Positions 26,685 through 35,715 of a stretch of 41,989 bases of DNA are shown here, piece by piece. A program made the position numbers and the translations under genes. Every line of letters begins with the position of its first letter. Within the stretch, counting starts at the first letter, position 1. Where the stretch lies: contig NZ_JAAGPF010000028.1 of NCBI RefSeq assembly GCF_017104645.1, positions 1-41,989 of the forward strand, written 5' to 3'. The notes below the pieces were generated by a model, which saw nothing but the letters and a program-made list of their open reading frames with translations, had not been told where the DNA came from and ran no database searches. The stretch comes from Burkholderia sp. Ac-20379 (lineage in GTDB: Bacteria > Pseudomonadota > Gammaproteobacteria > Burkholderiales > Burkholderiaceae).

Positions 26685-27035
26685 GTGCCTCGTCTCAAGA
26701 CTCTCGCGCCGCGACTATCTCAGCTTGGTGCTCGGGTCAAGGCTGTCGAGGTGGGCTCATGGCGAGCCGGAAAGACGAGCAGTTCCGCCCGAGGATACGA
26801 CTACAAGTGGCAGAAGTTGCGAGCGGCGCACCTCATGGCGCATCCGCATTGTGTGTTTTGCCTACGCGATATTGGCATGGCTGGTTGGTCGCCCGAGGCT
26901 GTGGTAATCGAGTGTGCGATGCGTGGTGTCGTTGAGCCGCTCGGCAACATCGGCGATCACGTCATACCGCACCGTGGTGACAATCGCTTGCGGCTTGATC
27001 CGTCGAACATCCAGACCGCTTCAATCTCCTCGTGA
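26685..27035 (+). pseudogene. HNH endonuclease, C-terminally truncated
   Basis: 116 codons from GTG (AGGTGG upstream). The product starts PRLKTLAPRLSQL and contains SARGYDYKWQKLRAAHLMAH, PHCVFCLRDIG, VIECAMRGVVEPL and GDHVIPHRGDNRLRLDPSNIQ. This is the phage HNH nuclease normally placed beside the terminase genes and needed for genome cutting in packaging. First His (DHVIPHRGD) and Asn (SNIQ) are present, but the expected LC..CH segment with the last His is replaced by TASISS and a stop. The nuclease is therefore predicted inactive, and the following terminase gene is missing. Confidence 0.7.
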
Positions 27036-27133
27036 GCGGGGCTGGAGATGTCACTGGGTATAGGCTCCCGATTTTGACTCGCGATCCAGACGCGTAACCG
27101 CCGTTTCTTCAACGTGTCAACAACGTAGCCGCC

Positions 27134-27161
27134 TTGCGCACCGTTCGCGTGCCGCTACAAT
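27134..27161 (+). promoter_or_regulatory. Promoter of the C4-like RNA
   Basis: -35 TTGCGC (27134-27139), 16 bases, -10 TACAAT (27156-27161). Predicted start near 27168, a few bases before the structured RNA. Confidence 0.55.
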
Positions 27162-27170
27162 CGAGGTTGA

Positions 27171-27268
27171 TTCCCGGGGGTGAGCCGACTGCCACGAGGC
27201 GGGAGGTGCCTTATTCAAACGGGGATCACGAGCCCCGGACGTTAAACCATCCCGCCCTGGCAGCGTGC
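27171..27268 (+). ncRNA. C4 antisense RNA (P4 CI / P1 c4 type)
   Basis: A long closed stem: CTGCCA (27189-27194) with TGGCAG (27258-27263), continued by GGCGGGA (27198-27204) with TCCCGCC (27250-27256). It encloses an internal hairpin CGGGG/CCCCG (27220-27224 with 27233-27237) and the unpaired TTATTCAAAC. A 5' arm GGGGTGAGCC (27176-27185) is left single-stranded. Layout and sequence match my memory of the C4 antisense RNA that sets immunity in P4, P1/P7 and many prophages by pairing with downstream targets. A target-like copy, GTTACTCAAACGGGG, follows at 27276-27290. Confidence 0.6.
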
Positions 27269-27656
27269 GAGGAACGTTACTCAAACGGGGCTCCCCCCTT
27301 CCCAGCCACGCCAGCGAAAAAAGCCCCCGACGGGGCCGAGGGCTTCGGATCTGCATCAGGGTCACTCAGCGCACGCCACCAGCCGGCCAGTTACGGCGTC
27401 ATCCCCGCCCGGCACCCATCGCGCATTTCATCACGTCAATTAACGCCCTGTGCTATAAGCCAGATGGCACCCATTTCAGCGCGTGCGCAATCGCGCCTGC
27501 ACCTTGCAATGGCACGCATTGCGGCGGCACGGCAATGCGCACGCGAATCCCTGGTTTGTCACTGTTCGCCGGTCGGGCCGCCAAGCCCGCCTTCCGGCGC
27601 ACCGCCAAGCAATTCCCCGAACCCGAAATCCTGTTTCTGCCATTGGGAGCCACGAA
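27269..27656 (+). other. C4 target-like segment and broken ash/icd-like reading frames
   Basis: ACTCAAACGGGGCTCCCC (27279-27296) repeats the C4 internal loop motif, and its GGCTCCCC can pair with GGGGTGAGCC of the RNA. A GC-rich hairpin region with A-run (27317-27346, AAGCCC...GGGCTT) follows. Frames through 27300-27650 are open but alternate in resemblance to the small ash/icd-like ORFs that follow C4 RNAs in prophages. I cannot support one continuous gene here. Confidence 0.3.
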
Positions 27657-28022
27657 ATGCCGGAGTTTTACGTCACCGCCCGCGTCATGCTGTTCATGGA
27701 TGACAAGCGGTCCAAGGAATATCCGCTCGATTCCAAGGAGTACAAGAAGCTGCATGCCGAAATGCATGCGCGCGGTTACGTCCGTTACGTGATCGACGAC
27801 AGCAGCCAGGTGATGTACCGCTTGCCGCCCGGGGAATACAACCTCGAAATCACCGCGATGGATCCCGTCTCGGCGCGCGCCGAAGCGTTGTCGCTGGCCT
27901 GCGCCGCCGCGACGAGTTCCACGTCCAAGCACCGTTATTCGGCCTACGTGACCGGCGACGGCGGCCGGATCTGGGCGCAGCTCGGCACGTTCAAGAAGGA
28001 TCCGGACGCGCAGCCGGCCTGA
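27657..28022 (+). CDS. Small protein downstream of the C4-like RNA (DUF2622-like)
   Basis: 121 residues from an ATG with GGGAG 9 bases upstream. The product begins MPEFYVTARVMLFMDDKRSK and contains EYKKLHAEMHARGYVRYV, VMYRLPPGEYN and SKHRYSAYVTGDGGRIWAQLG. The order (beta strand, LHxEMxxxGF/Y helix, YxLPxxEY, then a C-terminal VT..G strand) resembles DUF2622-type phage/satellite proteins. The match is from memory and moderate. It probably belongs to the same mobile remnant and might be a conserved anti-host or anti-phage accessory gene; function unknown. No signal peptide or membrane segment. Confidence 0.55.
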   Translation: MPEFYVTARVMLFMDDKRSKEYPLDSKEYKKLHAEMHARGYVRYVIDDSSQVMYRLPPGEYNLEITAMDPVSARAEALSLACAAATSSTSKHRYSAYVTGDGGRIWAQLGTFKKDPDAQPA

Positions 28023-28192
28023 TCGCCGGGCATCGCCGCCGGCCGTGCGGCGCAGCGGGCGCGATGCGCGTTCCGCTGTACTCCGCGCCGCCAGCGTCTA
28101 TGCTGGAAACGTCCGAACGCTCGCGCACGGTCGTTTCCATGTTCCCGCTCTCCGCTTTTTCCCGTCTGCGCTCCGTTTCGTCGGCATGGCCG

Positions 28193-28672
28193 ATGAAACG
28201 GATACATCACGTCTCGCGCTTGGCCGCCTTGCTGGCCGGCGCGCTCGTCGCCGCCGGCTGCACCGTCACGCTGCCGCAGCGCGCGCTGATCCTGTCGCCC
28301 ACCCCGGGCGCGAGCGCCGCGTCGCAGGCCGGCTATCGCGACGAAGTGGCCCGGCAGATCCTCGACGCGAACGCCTCGCGCGTGCTGCACGGCGCGCCGC
28401 AGGCGATGCTGCGCTCGCTCGTGGTGGTGGCGTTCACCGTCGATCGCGACGGGCGGCTGGTGCGTTCGTCGGTCTATCGCAGCAACGGCGACGACGGCGC
28501 CGAGGCGATCGCCCTGCAATCGCTGCGCCGTGCCGCGCCGCTGCCGCGCCCGCCCGCGGGCCTGCTCGACGGGCACGGCCAGCTCGACATGATGGAAAGC
28601 TGGCTGTTCAACGACAACGGCCAGTTCCAGTTGCGCACGCGGGCCGAGCAGCAGGCCCAGACGATCGATTGA
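28193..28672 (+). CDS. Lipoprotein with TonB-C-terminal-like domain
   Basis: 159-residue predicted lipoprotein. The N-terminus MKRIHHVSRLAALLAGAL runs into a lipobox VAAGC, with the lipidated Cys near residue 23. The C-terminal half (VVVAFTVDRDGRLVRSSVYR, then EAIALQSLRRAAPLPRPP) has the beta-alpha-beta pattern of TonB C-terminal/TonB-like domains, without the long Pro-rich spacer and transmembrane anchor of true TonB. It may act in the periplasm with envelope partners; no partner gene is adjacent. The start at 28193 is chosen from the signal sequence; earlier in-frame ATGs lack a signal-like N-terminus. Confidence 0.75.
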   Translation: MKRIHHVSRLAALLAGALVAAGCTVTLPQRALILSPTPGASAASQAGYRDEVARQILDANASRVLHGAPQAMLRSLVVVAFTVDRDGRLVRSSVYRSNGDDGAEAIALQSLRRAAPLPRPPAGLLDGHGQLDMMESWLFNDNGQFQLRTRAEQQAQTID

Positions 28673-28702
28673 CCGCGCCGAAAGCGCGCCAATCCCGCTT
28701 GC

Positions 28703-28708
28703 TATAAT
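28703..28708 (+). promoter_or_regulatory. -10 element upstream of the MHS transporter
   Basis: A perfect TATAAT, but no -35 at normal spacing. It implies a GC-rich leader of about 230 bases before the transporter ATG, in which no gene is seen. Confidence 0.4.
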
Positions 28709-28948
28709 TCGCCGCTACCCGATCCGTCGTTCAGGACGGCTCGCCACGTTCCGCCTACCCGGCCGGCCCGTCGCGCGAGCCCGACAAGGCCGCTTGCGCG
28801 ACGCGCGCAGCCCGCCCCGGATGCATCGCCGGCCCTCGAAGCCGGCACCCGCGCCGCCGCCTTGCGCAGCGCCGCGGGATGAAACGAATTGAGACCCGAT
28901 CACCCGAGCCGCCCCGCACGCGGTTCGAACCCGCACCACGGAACCATC

Positions 28949-30259
28949 ATGTCCTCTACCTCTCCCGCCGCCGGCACTGCGTCGCACGGCTCGCAGCCGG
29001 TCAGCCACCGGCGCATCGTGTTCGCGAGCTTCATCGGCACCGCCATCGAGTTCTACGATTTCTATGTGTACGCCACGGCCGCCGCGCTCGTGATCGGCCC
29101 GGTGTTCTTCCCGCACGGCTCGGCCACGGCGCAGGCGCTGTCGGCGTTCGTCACGTTCGGCATCGCGTTCATCGCGCGACCGATCGGCTCGTTCCTGTTC
29201 GGCCACTTCGGCGACCGCTTCGGCCGCAAATCGACACTGGTCGCCTCGCTGCTGGTGATGGGCGTGTCGACCACGGCGATCGGCTTCGTGCCCGGCTACG
29301 ACACGATCGGCGCGCTCGCGCCGGTGCTGCTCTGCGTGCTGCGCTTCGGCCAGGGCATCGGCCTCGGCGGCGAATGGGGCGGCGCGGCGCTGCTGGCCAC
29401 CGAGCACGCGCCGGCCGGCAAGCGCGGCTGGTTCGGCATGTTCCCGCAGCTCGGCCCGTCGATCGGCTTCCTGATGTCGAACGGCCTGTTCTTCGCGCTC
29501 GCGCTCGGCCTGTCGGACGAGCAGTTCCGCAGTTGGGGCTGGCGCGTGCCGTTCCTGGTCAGCGCGGCGCTGGTGGCCGTCGGCCTGTACGTGCGCCTGA
29601 AGATCACGGAAACGCCGGCGTTCCAGGCAGCGATCGATCGCAACGAACGCGTGCGCATGCCGGTCGCCTCGCTGCTCTCGCAGCACTGGGCGCCGACGCT
29701 GCTCGGCGCGCTGGCGATGGTGGTCTGCTACACGCTGTTCTATATCTCGACGGTGTTCTCGCTGTCGTACGGCGTCAGCGCGCTGCATATCGCGCGCCCG
29801 AGCTTCCTCGGCCTGCTCTGCATCGCGGTGGTGTTCATGGCGATCGCCACGCCGCTGTCGGCCTGGGCGTCGGACCGCTTCGGCCGCAAGCCGGTGCTGA
29901 TCGCGGGCGGCATCGCCGCGCTGCTGTCCGGCTTCACGATGGAACCGCTGCTCGGCAGCGGCTCGATGCCGCTGATCGCGCTGTTCCTGATCATCGAGCT
30001 GTTCCTGATGGGCGTGACGTTCGCGCCGATGGGCGCGCTGCTGCCCGAGCTGTTCCCCACCCACGTCCGCTACACGGGCGCCGGCGTGGCCTACAACCTC
30101 GGCGGGATCCTCGGCGCGTCGATCGCGCCGTATATCGCGCAGGTGCTGGCCGCGCAGGGCGGGCTGTCGTGGGTCGGCGGCTATGTGTCGACGGCCGCGG
30201 TGATCAGCGTGATCGGCGTGCTGCTGATGCGCGAGACGCGCGACGCCAAGCTGATGTGA
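28949..30259 (+). CDS. MFS transporter, metabolite:H+ symporter (MHS) family
   Basis: 436-residue inner-membrane symporter with 12 hydrophobic segments. The start RRIVFASFIGTAIEFYDFYV is the MHS hallmark. The loop 2-3 motif GHFGDRFGRKSTL and its repeat ASDRFGRKPVL in the second half are intact, and GQGIGLGGEWGGAALLATEH follows helix 4. Related members carry dicarboxylates, shikimate, proline/betaine or citrate; substrate cannot be assigned. The start at 28949 is chosen from family N-termini. No operon partners: the next genes are on the other strand. Confidence 0.9.
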   Translation: MSSTSPAAGTASHGSQPVSHRRIVFASFIGTAIEFYDFYVYATAAALVIGPVFFPHGSATAQALSAFVTFGIAFIARPIGSFLFGHFGDRFGRKSTLVASLLVMGVSTTAIGFVPGYDTIGALAPVLLCVLRFGQGIGLGGEWGGAALLATEHAPAGKRGWFGMFPQLGPSIGFLMSNGLFFALALGLSDEQFRSWGWRVPFLVSAALVAVGLYVRLKITETPAFQAAIDRNERVRMPVASLLSQHWAPTLLGALAMVVCYTLFYISTVFSLSYGVSALHIARPSFLGLLCIAVVFMAIATPLSAWASDRFGRKPVLIAGGIAALLSGFTMEPLLGSGSMPLIALFLIIELFLMGVTFAPMGALLPELFPTHVRYTGAGVAYNLGGILGASIAPYIAQVLAAQGGLSWVGGYVSTAAVISVIGVLLMRETRDAKLM

Positions 30260-30305
30260 TCGACGGCGGCGGGCAGGCGCGACGCCTGCCCGCGGTTGCC
30301 GCCGA

Positions 30306-30416
30306 TCAATACACCACGACGTGCGCCGGGTGGTAATACACGGGCCGCGCCGGCACGACCACGCAGCCGGCCAGCACGATCGCGGCGAGCGCGACGACGA
30401 ACAGGGTTCGTTTCAT
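30306..30416 (-). CDS. Micro-lipoprotein (36 residues)
   Basis: 36 codons with a good GAGGAG site. MKRTLFVVALAAIVLAGC is a complete lipoprotein signal (lipobox LAGC, Cys at 18), leaving only an 18-residue mature peptide rich in Val/Pro/Tyr/His (VVVPARPVYYHPAHVVVY). It starts 11 bases after the stop of the YXWGXW gene, so the two are probably co-transcribed. It is too short for most gene finders; the complete signal plus ribosome-binding site makes it credible. Function unknown. Confidence 0.65.
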   Translation of the reverse strand: MKRTLFVVALAAIVLAGCVVVPARPVYYHPAHVVVY

Positions 30417-30427
30417 GATCGCGCTCC

Positions 30428-30748
30428 TCAGGCCCAGTGGCCGCGCACCCAGAACCAGTTCGGGCCGCGCGCATCCCAGTGGCCCGGCACCCAGTGCAGG
30501 CCCACCTGTTCGGCCTCCCAATGGCCGCGCACCCACACGTAGCGGCCGTGATCCCAGCGCCAATGGCCGTGATCCCACACGTAGCCGACGCGCGCGGCCG
30601 GCACCACTTCGTAGCGCACCGGCGGCGGCGCGCTCGGCGCCACGATCACGACTTCCTCGGCGCTCGCCGACAGCGGCGCGACGGCCGCGCTCAGCGTCGC
30701 GGCGGCCAGTGCGAGCGGAACCAGATAACGGGCAGCAGTGCGAATCAT
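30428..30748 (-). CDS. YXWGXW-repeat secreted protein
   Basis: 106-residue exported protein. Signal peptide: MIRTAARYLVPLALAAATLS and following residues, cleaved near ASA-EE. The mature part consists of about four tandem W/G/H/Y repeats (YVWDHGHWRWDHGRYVWVRG, then LHWVPGHWDARGPNWFWVRGHW), the YXWGXW family found as envelope proteins of unknown role in Burkholderiales. AAGGAGG stands 5 bases before the ATG, the strongest site nearby. It is first of a two-gene unit with the micro-lipoprotein. Confidence 0.85.
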   Translation of the reverse strand: MIRTAARYLVPLALAAATLSAAVAPLSASAEEVVIVAPSAPPPVRYEVVPAARVGYVWDHGHWRWDHGRYVWVRGHWEAEQVGLHWVPGHWDARGPNWFWVRGHWA

Positions 30749-31004
30749 ATGAACCTCCTTGTCGTCGTTCGATTCGGACACGCATTCAACGCGTGCATAC
30801 CGGTTCAATGCGCGAGCCCGGGCAATGGCCGACAGACGCCGTGTTACGGCGCGGGGCAAAGTGCAACAGCCGGTAAGTACGGAAATAGGAATGAAAGACG
30901 GCGCGCGCGATTCGAAAGAATCGGCGGCAAACACGGCGAAAACGTCGGAGGAATGAGCGCGAGACGAACCGCGCGGGCAAGGCGGGAAAGTACGGCGTAC
31001 GAAG

Positions 31005-31036
31005 AAAAACCGCGCATCGCGAGGCACGATGCGCGG
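31005..31036 (-). terminator. Terminator of minCDE
   Basis: A perfect 10-bp stem CCGCGCATCG (31010-31019 with 31027-31036), then five T on the minus strand. Apart from this, 30749-31004 shows no gene. Confidence 0.85.
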
Positions 31037-31043
31037 CGATCGA

Positions 31044-31298
31044 TCAGGACTGCGGAATCTCGATCTTGACCTCGAGCACTTCGAGGTTGTCCTGGTGTTC
31101 GAGGCTGACGCGGATGTCGTCGTTCGAAATCTTCACGTACTTCTGAATGACTTCGAGCAACTCCTTCTGCAGCGCCGGCAGGTAATCCGCCGGCGGACGG
31201 CCGCCGATGCGCTCGTGCGCGATGATCAGCTGCAGGCGCTCTTTCGCGACGGCGGCGGACTTCTTCTTCTCTCCAAGGAGAAACGAAAGGATCGACAT
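31044..31298 (-). CDS. minE: Cell division topological specificity factor MinE
   Basis: 84-residue MinE. The N-terminal membrane-binding/anti-MinCD part is [20 protein letters not shown], followed by [12 protein letters not shown] (contact helix/strand with MinD) and the dimerisation part [16 protein letters not shown]. MinE drives MinD off the membrane, producing pole-to-pole oscillation that keeps division at mid-cell. It lies 12 bases after minD, last of minCDE, followed by a terminator. GGAGA precedes the ATG. Confidence 0.97.
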   Translation of the reverse strand: MSILSFLLGEKKKSAAVAKERLQLIIAHERIGGRPPADYLPALQKELLEVIQKYVKISNDDIRVSLEHQDNLEVLEVKIEIPQS

Positions 31299-31310
31299 AG
31301 GGCGTCTCCG

Positions 31311-32126
31311 TTACTTGCTGCCGAAGAGGCGCTGCAGCAGGCCCGGCTTGATGTAATCGACGAAACGCAGCGGTTTTTCCTCGCCGAGGAAGCGCGACAC
31401 CACGTCCTTGTAGGCTTCGGCGACATCGGTGCCGTCGAGGTGAACGGCGGGCAGGCCCTGGTTCGACGCGTGCAGCACGGCTTCGGATTCGGGGATCACG
31501 CCGATCAGCTTGATGCGCAGGATTTCGCTGATGTCTTCGAGCGACAGCATTTCGCCTTCGCTGACCCGCTTCGGGTTGTAGCGCGTGATCAGCAGGTGTT
31601 CCTTGATCGGATCGCCGCCGTCGGCCGCGCGCTTGGTCTTCGACGACAGGATGCCGAGGATGCGGTCCGAGTCGCGCACCGACGACACTTCCGGGTTCGT
31701 CACCACCACCGCCTCGTCGGCGAAGTACATGGCGTGCAGCGCGCCCGATTCGATACCGGCCGGCGAATCGCAGACGATGTAGTCGAAATCCATCGCGATC
31801 AGGTCGTTGATGACCTTCTCGACGCCCTCGCGCGTCAGCGCGTCCTTGTCACGCGTTTGCGACGCCGGCAGGATGAACAGGTTCTCGCACTGCTTGTCCT
31901 TGATCAGCGCCTGGTTCAGGTTCGCTTCGCCCTGGATCACGTTGACCAGGTCGTACACCACGCGGCGTTCGCAGCCCATGATCAGGTCGAGGTTGCGCAG
32001 GCCGACGTCGAAGTCGATCACGGCCGTCTTGTGGCCGCGCAGCGCCAGTCCGGAGGCAAAGCTCGCGCTCGTCGTCGTCTTGCCGACACCGCCCTTGCCC
32101 GAAGTCACCACGATGATTTTTGCCAT
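31311..32126 (-). CDS. minD: Septum-site determining ATPase MinD
   Basis: 271-residue deviant Walker A ATPase: MAKIIVVTSGKGGVGKTTTS, with the signature Lys in GKGGVGKT. It has DFDVGLRNLDLIMG and DYIVCDSPAGIE (Walker B region). The C-terminal YIKPGLLQRLFGSK is the amphipathic membrane-targeting helix. It binds MinC and MinE at the membrane. It lies 58 bases after minC in the minCDE operon. Confidence 0.97.
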   Translation of the reverse strand: MAKIIVVTSGKGGVGKTTTSASFASGLALRGHKTAVIDFDVGLRNLDLIMGCERRVVYDLVNVIQGEANLNQALIKDKQCENLFILPASQTRDKDALTREGVEKVINDLIAMDFDYIVCDSPAGIESGALHAMYFADEAVVVTNPEVSSVRDSDRILGILSSKTKRAADGGDPIKEHLLITRYNPKRVSEGEMLSLEDISEILRIKLIGVIPESEAVLHASNQGLPAVHLDGTDVAEAYKDVVSRFLGEEKPLRFVDYIKPGLLQRLFGSK

Positions 32127-32184
32127 TACCCTACCCTGTGTTCGTCAATGAGGTCGATCGATCCGCCGCGTCGCGCTTGGGCGC

Positions 32185-32958
32185 TCAGGTCAGTCGCAGC
32201 GGTTCGATCATCAGTTTTTCGTCTTCGAGCCGGATCTGCACCGGCTTGCCGCGCACATCGGCCGGCAGCGGGTTCTCGGTGGTTCGATAGATGCCTGCAA
32301 TCGAAATCAGTTCCGGCTCGAGGCACGTACAGAAAATCCGCGCTTCGTGATTGCCGAGCACGCCGGCCAGCGCCCGGCCGCGCAACGGCGCGTACACATG
32401 GATGTTGCCTTCCGCGATCACCTCGGCGCCGTTGCTGACCGGCGCGAGCACGACCAGGTCGCCCTTCGCGTAGATCTGCTGGCCCGAACGCAACGGCCGG
32501 TCGATCACGAGCGTCTGAACCGCTGTCACGGGGCCCTGCGCCGGTGCGTCCTGCGCGACAGATGCCGAAGCCGGCGTGGCCGGCTGCGGCTCGTCGGCTG
32601 CGGATTCGTCCGGCGCCGCCTTGGCGGCCGGCGCGGCGCGGCGGTCGCGCGCTTCGAGCAGCGGCAAGCGGCTCGCGCCGGCCCACTCGCGCTGGGCCGC
32701 ATCGGCCACCACGCCGATCGGGCGCATCCGCACGTCGTTGAGCATCTGCTGAATCGCGTCGAGCTCGACCTGCTCGCCCTCGGCCAGACGCCGCACGTCG
32801 ATCGCCACCACGTCGTCGGCGAAGAATTCCGGCGTCGCCTCGAAACGCTTGACCAGTTCGGTTCGCAGCGCGTCCAGGTCGGCCGTCTTCACGACGAACA
32901 GCAAGGAGTCGACCGAGCCGCTGCGAAGCTCGAAGAATGGCGATTTTTTAAGCGACAT
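32185..32958 (-). CDS. minC: Septum-site inhibitor MinC
   Basis: 257-residue FtsZ-assembly inhibitor. The N-terminal domain contains [21 protein letters not shown] Pro/Ala-rich linker ([20 protein letters not shown]) spans roughly residues 115-150. The C-terminal beta-helix has [41 protein letters not shown] and GRALAGVLG. The linker is longer than in E. coli. AGGA lies before the ATG and a TAAAAT -10 is visible on the minus strand about 35 bases upstream. First gene of minCDE. Confidence 0.96.
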   Translation of the reverse strand: MSLKKSPFFELRSGSVDSLLFVVKTADLDALRTELVKRFEATPEFFADDVVAIDVRRLAEGEQVELDAIQQMLNDVRMRPIGVVADAAQREWAGASRLPLLEARDRRAAPAAKAAPDESAADEPQPATPASASVAQDAPAQGPVTAVQTLVIDRPLRSGQQIYAKGDLVVLAPVSNGAEVIAEGNIHVYAPLRGRALAGVLGNHEARIFCTCLEPELISIAGIYRTTENPLPADVRGKPVQIRLEDEKLMIEPLRLT

Positions 32959-33121
32959 GAACGTCCTGCAAAAAATTTTTGCGTATTTTACAGGCGTCCG
33001 GGCGGGCGGCCATCATTTTCGGGATGACGCGGACGAAGCCGCGTACAACGGCGGGACAACACGACGGGCGAGGAAAATTCAGGCTTGGGAAGGCTCGAAC
33101 GAGGCGGACGGCAACGCGGGC

Positions 33122-33631
33122 TCAGGCATCGAAGCGCCAGACGAACAGCGACTTCATCGCGCCGGGCACGCGGGCGATCGGCGCGTGCTCGCCGAGGTTG
33201 GTGAAGCCCATGTGCTCGTAGAAACGGATGGCGTTGCGGTTCTGCTCGGCGATCCAGGCGTAGATCTCGGTGGCGCCCTGCCCGGCCAGCCAGTTGCGCG
33301 CCGTGTTGACGAGCAGCACGCCGCCGCGCAGGTGACGCACGGCGTGCGCGACCCACAGCTCGCTGACGAACGCGCGGCGCTCGGCGGAACTGTCGAAATA
33401 CGCGCCGATCATGCCGGCGGGGTGGCCTTCGGTATACAGCAGGAACGTGGTGGACTGATCGGAACCGGCGCGCTGCGCGGCGATCGCGTCGGCCGCGTCC
33501 GCGTCCACGGCCAATTCGGCCTCGGGTGCTTCGCCGGGTGCATACGGCTCGCGCAGCGATGCGGCGCGCAGTTCACGGTACACACTGCCCTGATCGGCGG
33601 CGATGCGGCGGACGGTCAAAGTCGAACTCAT
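33122..33631 (-). CDS. GNAT-family N-acetyltransferase
   Basis: 169-residue acetyl-CoA-dependent acetyltransferase. Motif A is seen as VSELWVAHAVRHLRGGVLL with the acetyl-CoA loop degenerate (RHLRGG in place of RxxGxG/A). The later part TEIYAWIAEQNRNAIRFYEHMGF, with N..AI.FYE..GF, is the usual GNAT motif B. The start MSSTLTVRRI (33631) has AAGGATG upstream and gives family length; a 47-codon extension is rejected. Substrate unknown. It is a single gene between minC and tRNA-Ser. Confidence 0.85.
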   Translation of the reverse strand: MSSTLTVRRIAADQGSVYRELRAASLREPYAPGEAPEAELAVDADAADAIAAQRAGSDQSTTFLLYTEGHPAGMIGAYFDSSAERRAFVSELWVAHAVRHLRGGVLLVNTARNWLAGQGATEIYAWIAEQNRNAIRFYEHMGFTNLGEHAPIARVPGAMKSLFVWRFDA

Positions 33632-34044
33632 GCGGGGACATCCTTCGAACAGCAAGCTATTAGCTTCAACCGAAAGCGGGGTATGAGTCAAATCGTTATT
33701 TTCAAACGATCGGGCAAATCGAGAGAGGCGGAAAGCCAAGCCGCGCAACGGAAAGCGCATGGTGCGACGCACATCGTATTACCGCTTATAACACCACGCC
33801 CAATTCTCTTTCGCGTCAGGTATTTCCGGTCACGCGCAATGCCCGCCAGCCGCGGCTCGACGCGGCTTCGCCGGAGAAAATGCGGCGTCGCAGCAATATC
33901 GATTCTTCAGTCACCTATCGATTTTCGGATTGGTATTTTCATCCGAATCGGCGGCGGCCTGTTGCGCAGGCATTCACCCATGCGCTTTTCATCGAGGTAA
34001 TCGATGGCGCGATTTTCGATGCGCGCGCAACTACCGCCCGAAAA
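33632..34044. other. Intergenic stretch without a recognised gene
   Basis: Upstream of the GNAT gene there is a short palindrome AAGCTATTAGCTT and an inverted repeat ATCGTT-N7-AACGAT (33692-33710), either of which could be a regulator site. TTGACT on the minus strand near 33688 has no -10 at normal distance. The remainder shows open frames without start signals; I see nothing further. Confidence 0.35.
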
Positions 34045-34081
34045 GCAAAAACCCCTCGATTCCTTTCGGAACCGAGGGGTT
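34045..34081 (-). terminator. Terminator of tRNA-Ser(CGA)
   Basis: AACCCCTCG (minus strand 34081-34073) pairs with CGAGGGGTT (34058-34050), with an inner TTCC/GGAA extension, then TTTTTGC. Confidence 0.8.
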
Positions 34082-34088
34082 CGTATTC

Positions 34089-34179
34089 TGGCGGAAAGGG
34101 TGGGATTCGAACCCACGGTACGGAATAACCGTACACCGGATTTCGAGTCCGGCGCATTCGACCTCTCTGCCACCTTTCC
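34089..34179 (-). tRNA. tRNA-Ser(CGA)
   Basis: A 91-base class II tRNA with encoded CCA. Acceptor GGAAAGG/CCTTTCC, anticodon arm CCGGA-CTCGAAA-TCCGG giving CGA for UCG codons, and a long variable arm (GTACGGTTATTCCGTAC). It lies directly downstream of the seryl-tRNA synthetase gene on the same strand. Confidence 0.96.
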
Positions 34180-34234
34180 TTCTACTGCTTTGCTGCTTCA
34201 CCGTTCCGTAGGTCTTCGTCCCGGCGAAGCAAAG

Positions 34235-34264
34235 ATTATAGAACAACTCGTTTCGTTTTTCCAA
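34235..34264 (-). promoter_or_regulatory. Promoter of tRNA-Ser(CGA)
   Basis: Minus strand: -35 TTGGAA (34264-34259), 18 bases, perfect -10 TATAAT (34240-34235). Start near 34228, about 50 bases before the mature tRNA. It lies between serS and the tRNA, so the tRNA can be expressed independently. Confidence 0.7.
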
Positions 34265-34328
34265 GCCCTTTCCGCAAAAAATTTTCAGCTGCGGGATCGG
34301 GCCGGCACGACGCGCCGTTCTCGCACGA

Positions 34329-35654
<1,326 letters not shown>

Positions 35655-35715
35655 CTAACGCACCGCGGGGCGCGCCCGGCAGCCCCGGCGCGCGCAATCG
35701 GCGCGAAACGCGTGC

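Larger units (their letters stand above)
24657..28022 (+). mobile_element. Decayed prophage/satellite remnant behind tRNA-Ser
   Basis: From just after the tRNA to about 28.0 kb every recognisable item is phage-like: HK97-type capsid, lambda gpI stub, small phage protein, C-terminally truncated HNH endonuclease, C4-type antisense RNA and a small downstream protein. Integrase, portal, protease, terminase, tail and lysis genes are absent. Codon use is less GC-extreme than in the flanks. No copy of the tRNA 3' end was found on the right side, so the right boundary (28022) is approximate and attR is lost or outside the stretch I searched. Confidence 0.75.

Noticed and set aside
27045..27660. Direct repeat of the tRNA-Ser 3' end (attR)
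   Set aside because: I looked for GTTCGAATCTCACCGCTTCC-like sequence and found none in this stretch.
27134..27703. A 189-codon plus-strand frame starting at TTG through the C4-like RNA
   Set aside because: The start lies in the -35 region of the RNA promoter; resemblance to ash/icd-like proteins shifts between frames, so no single gene is supported.
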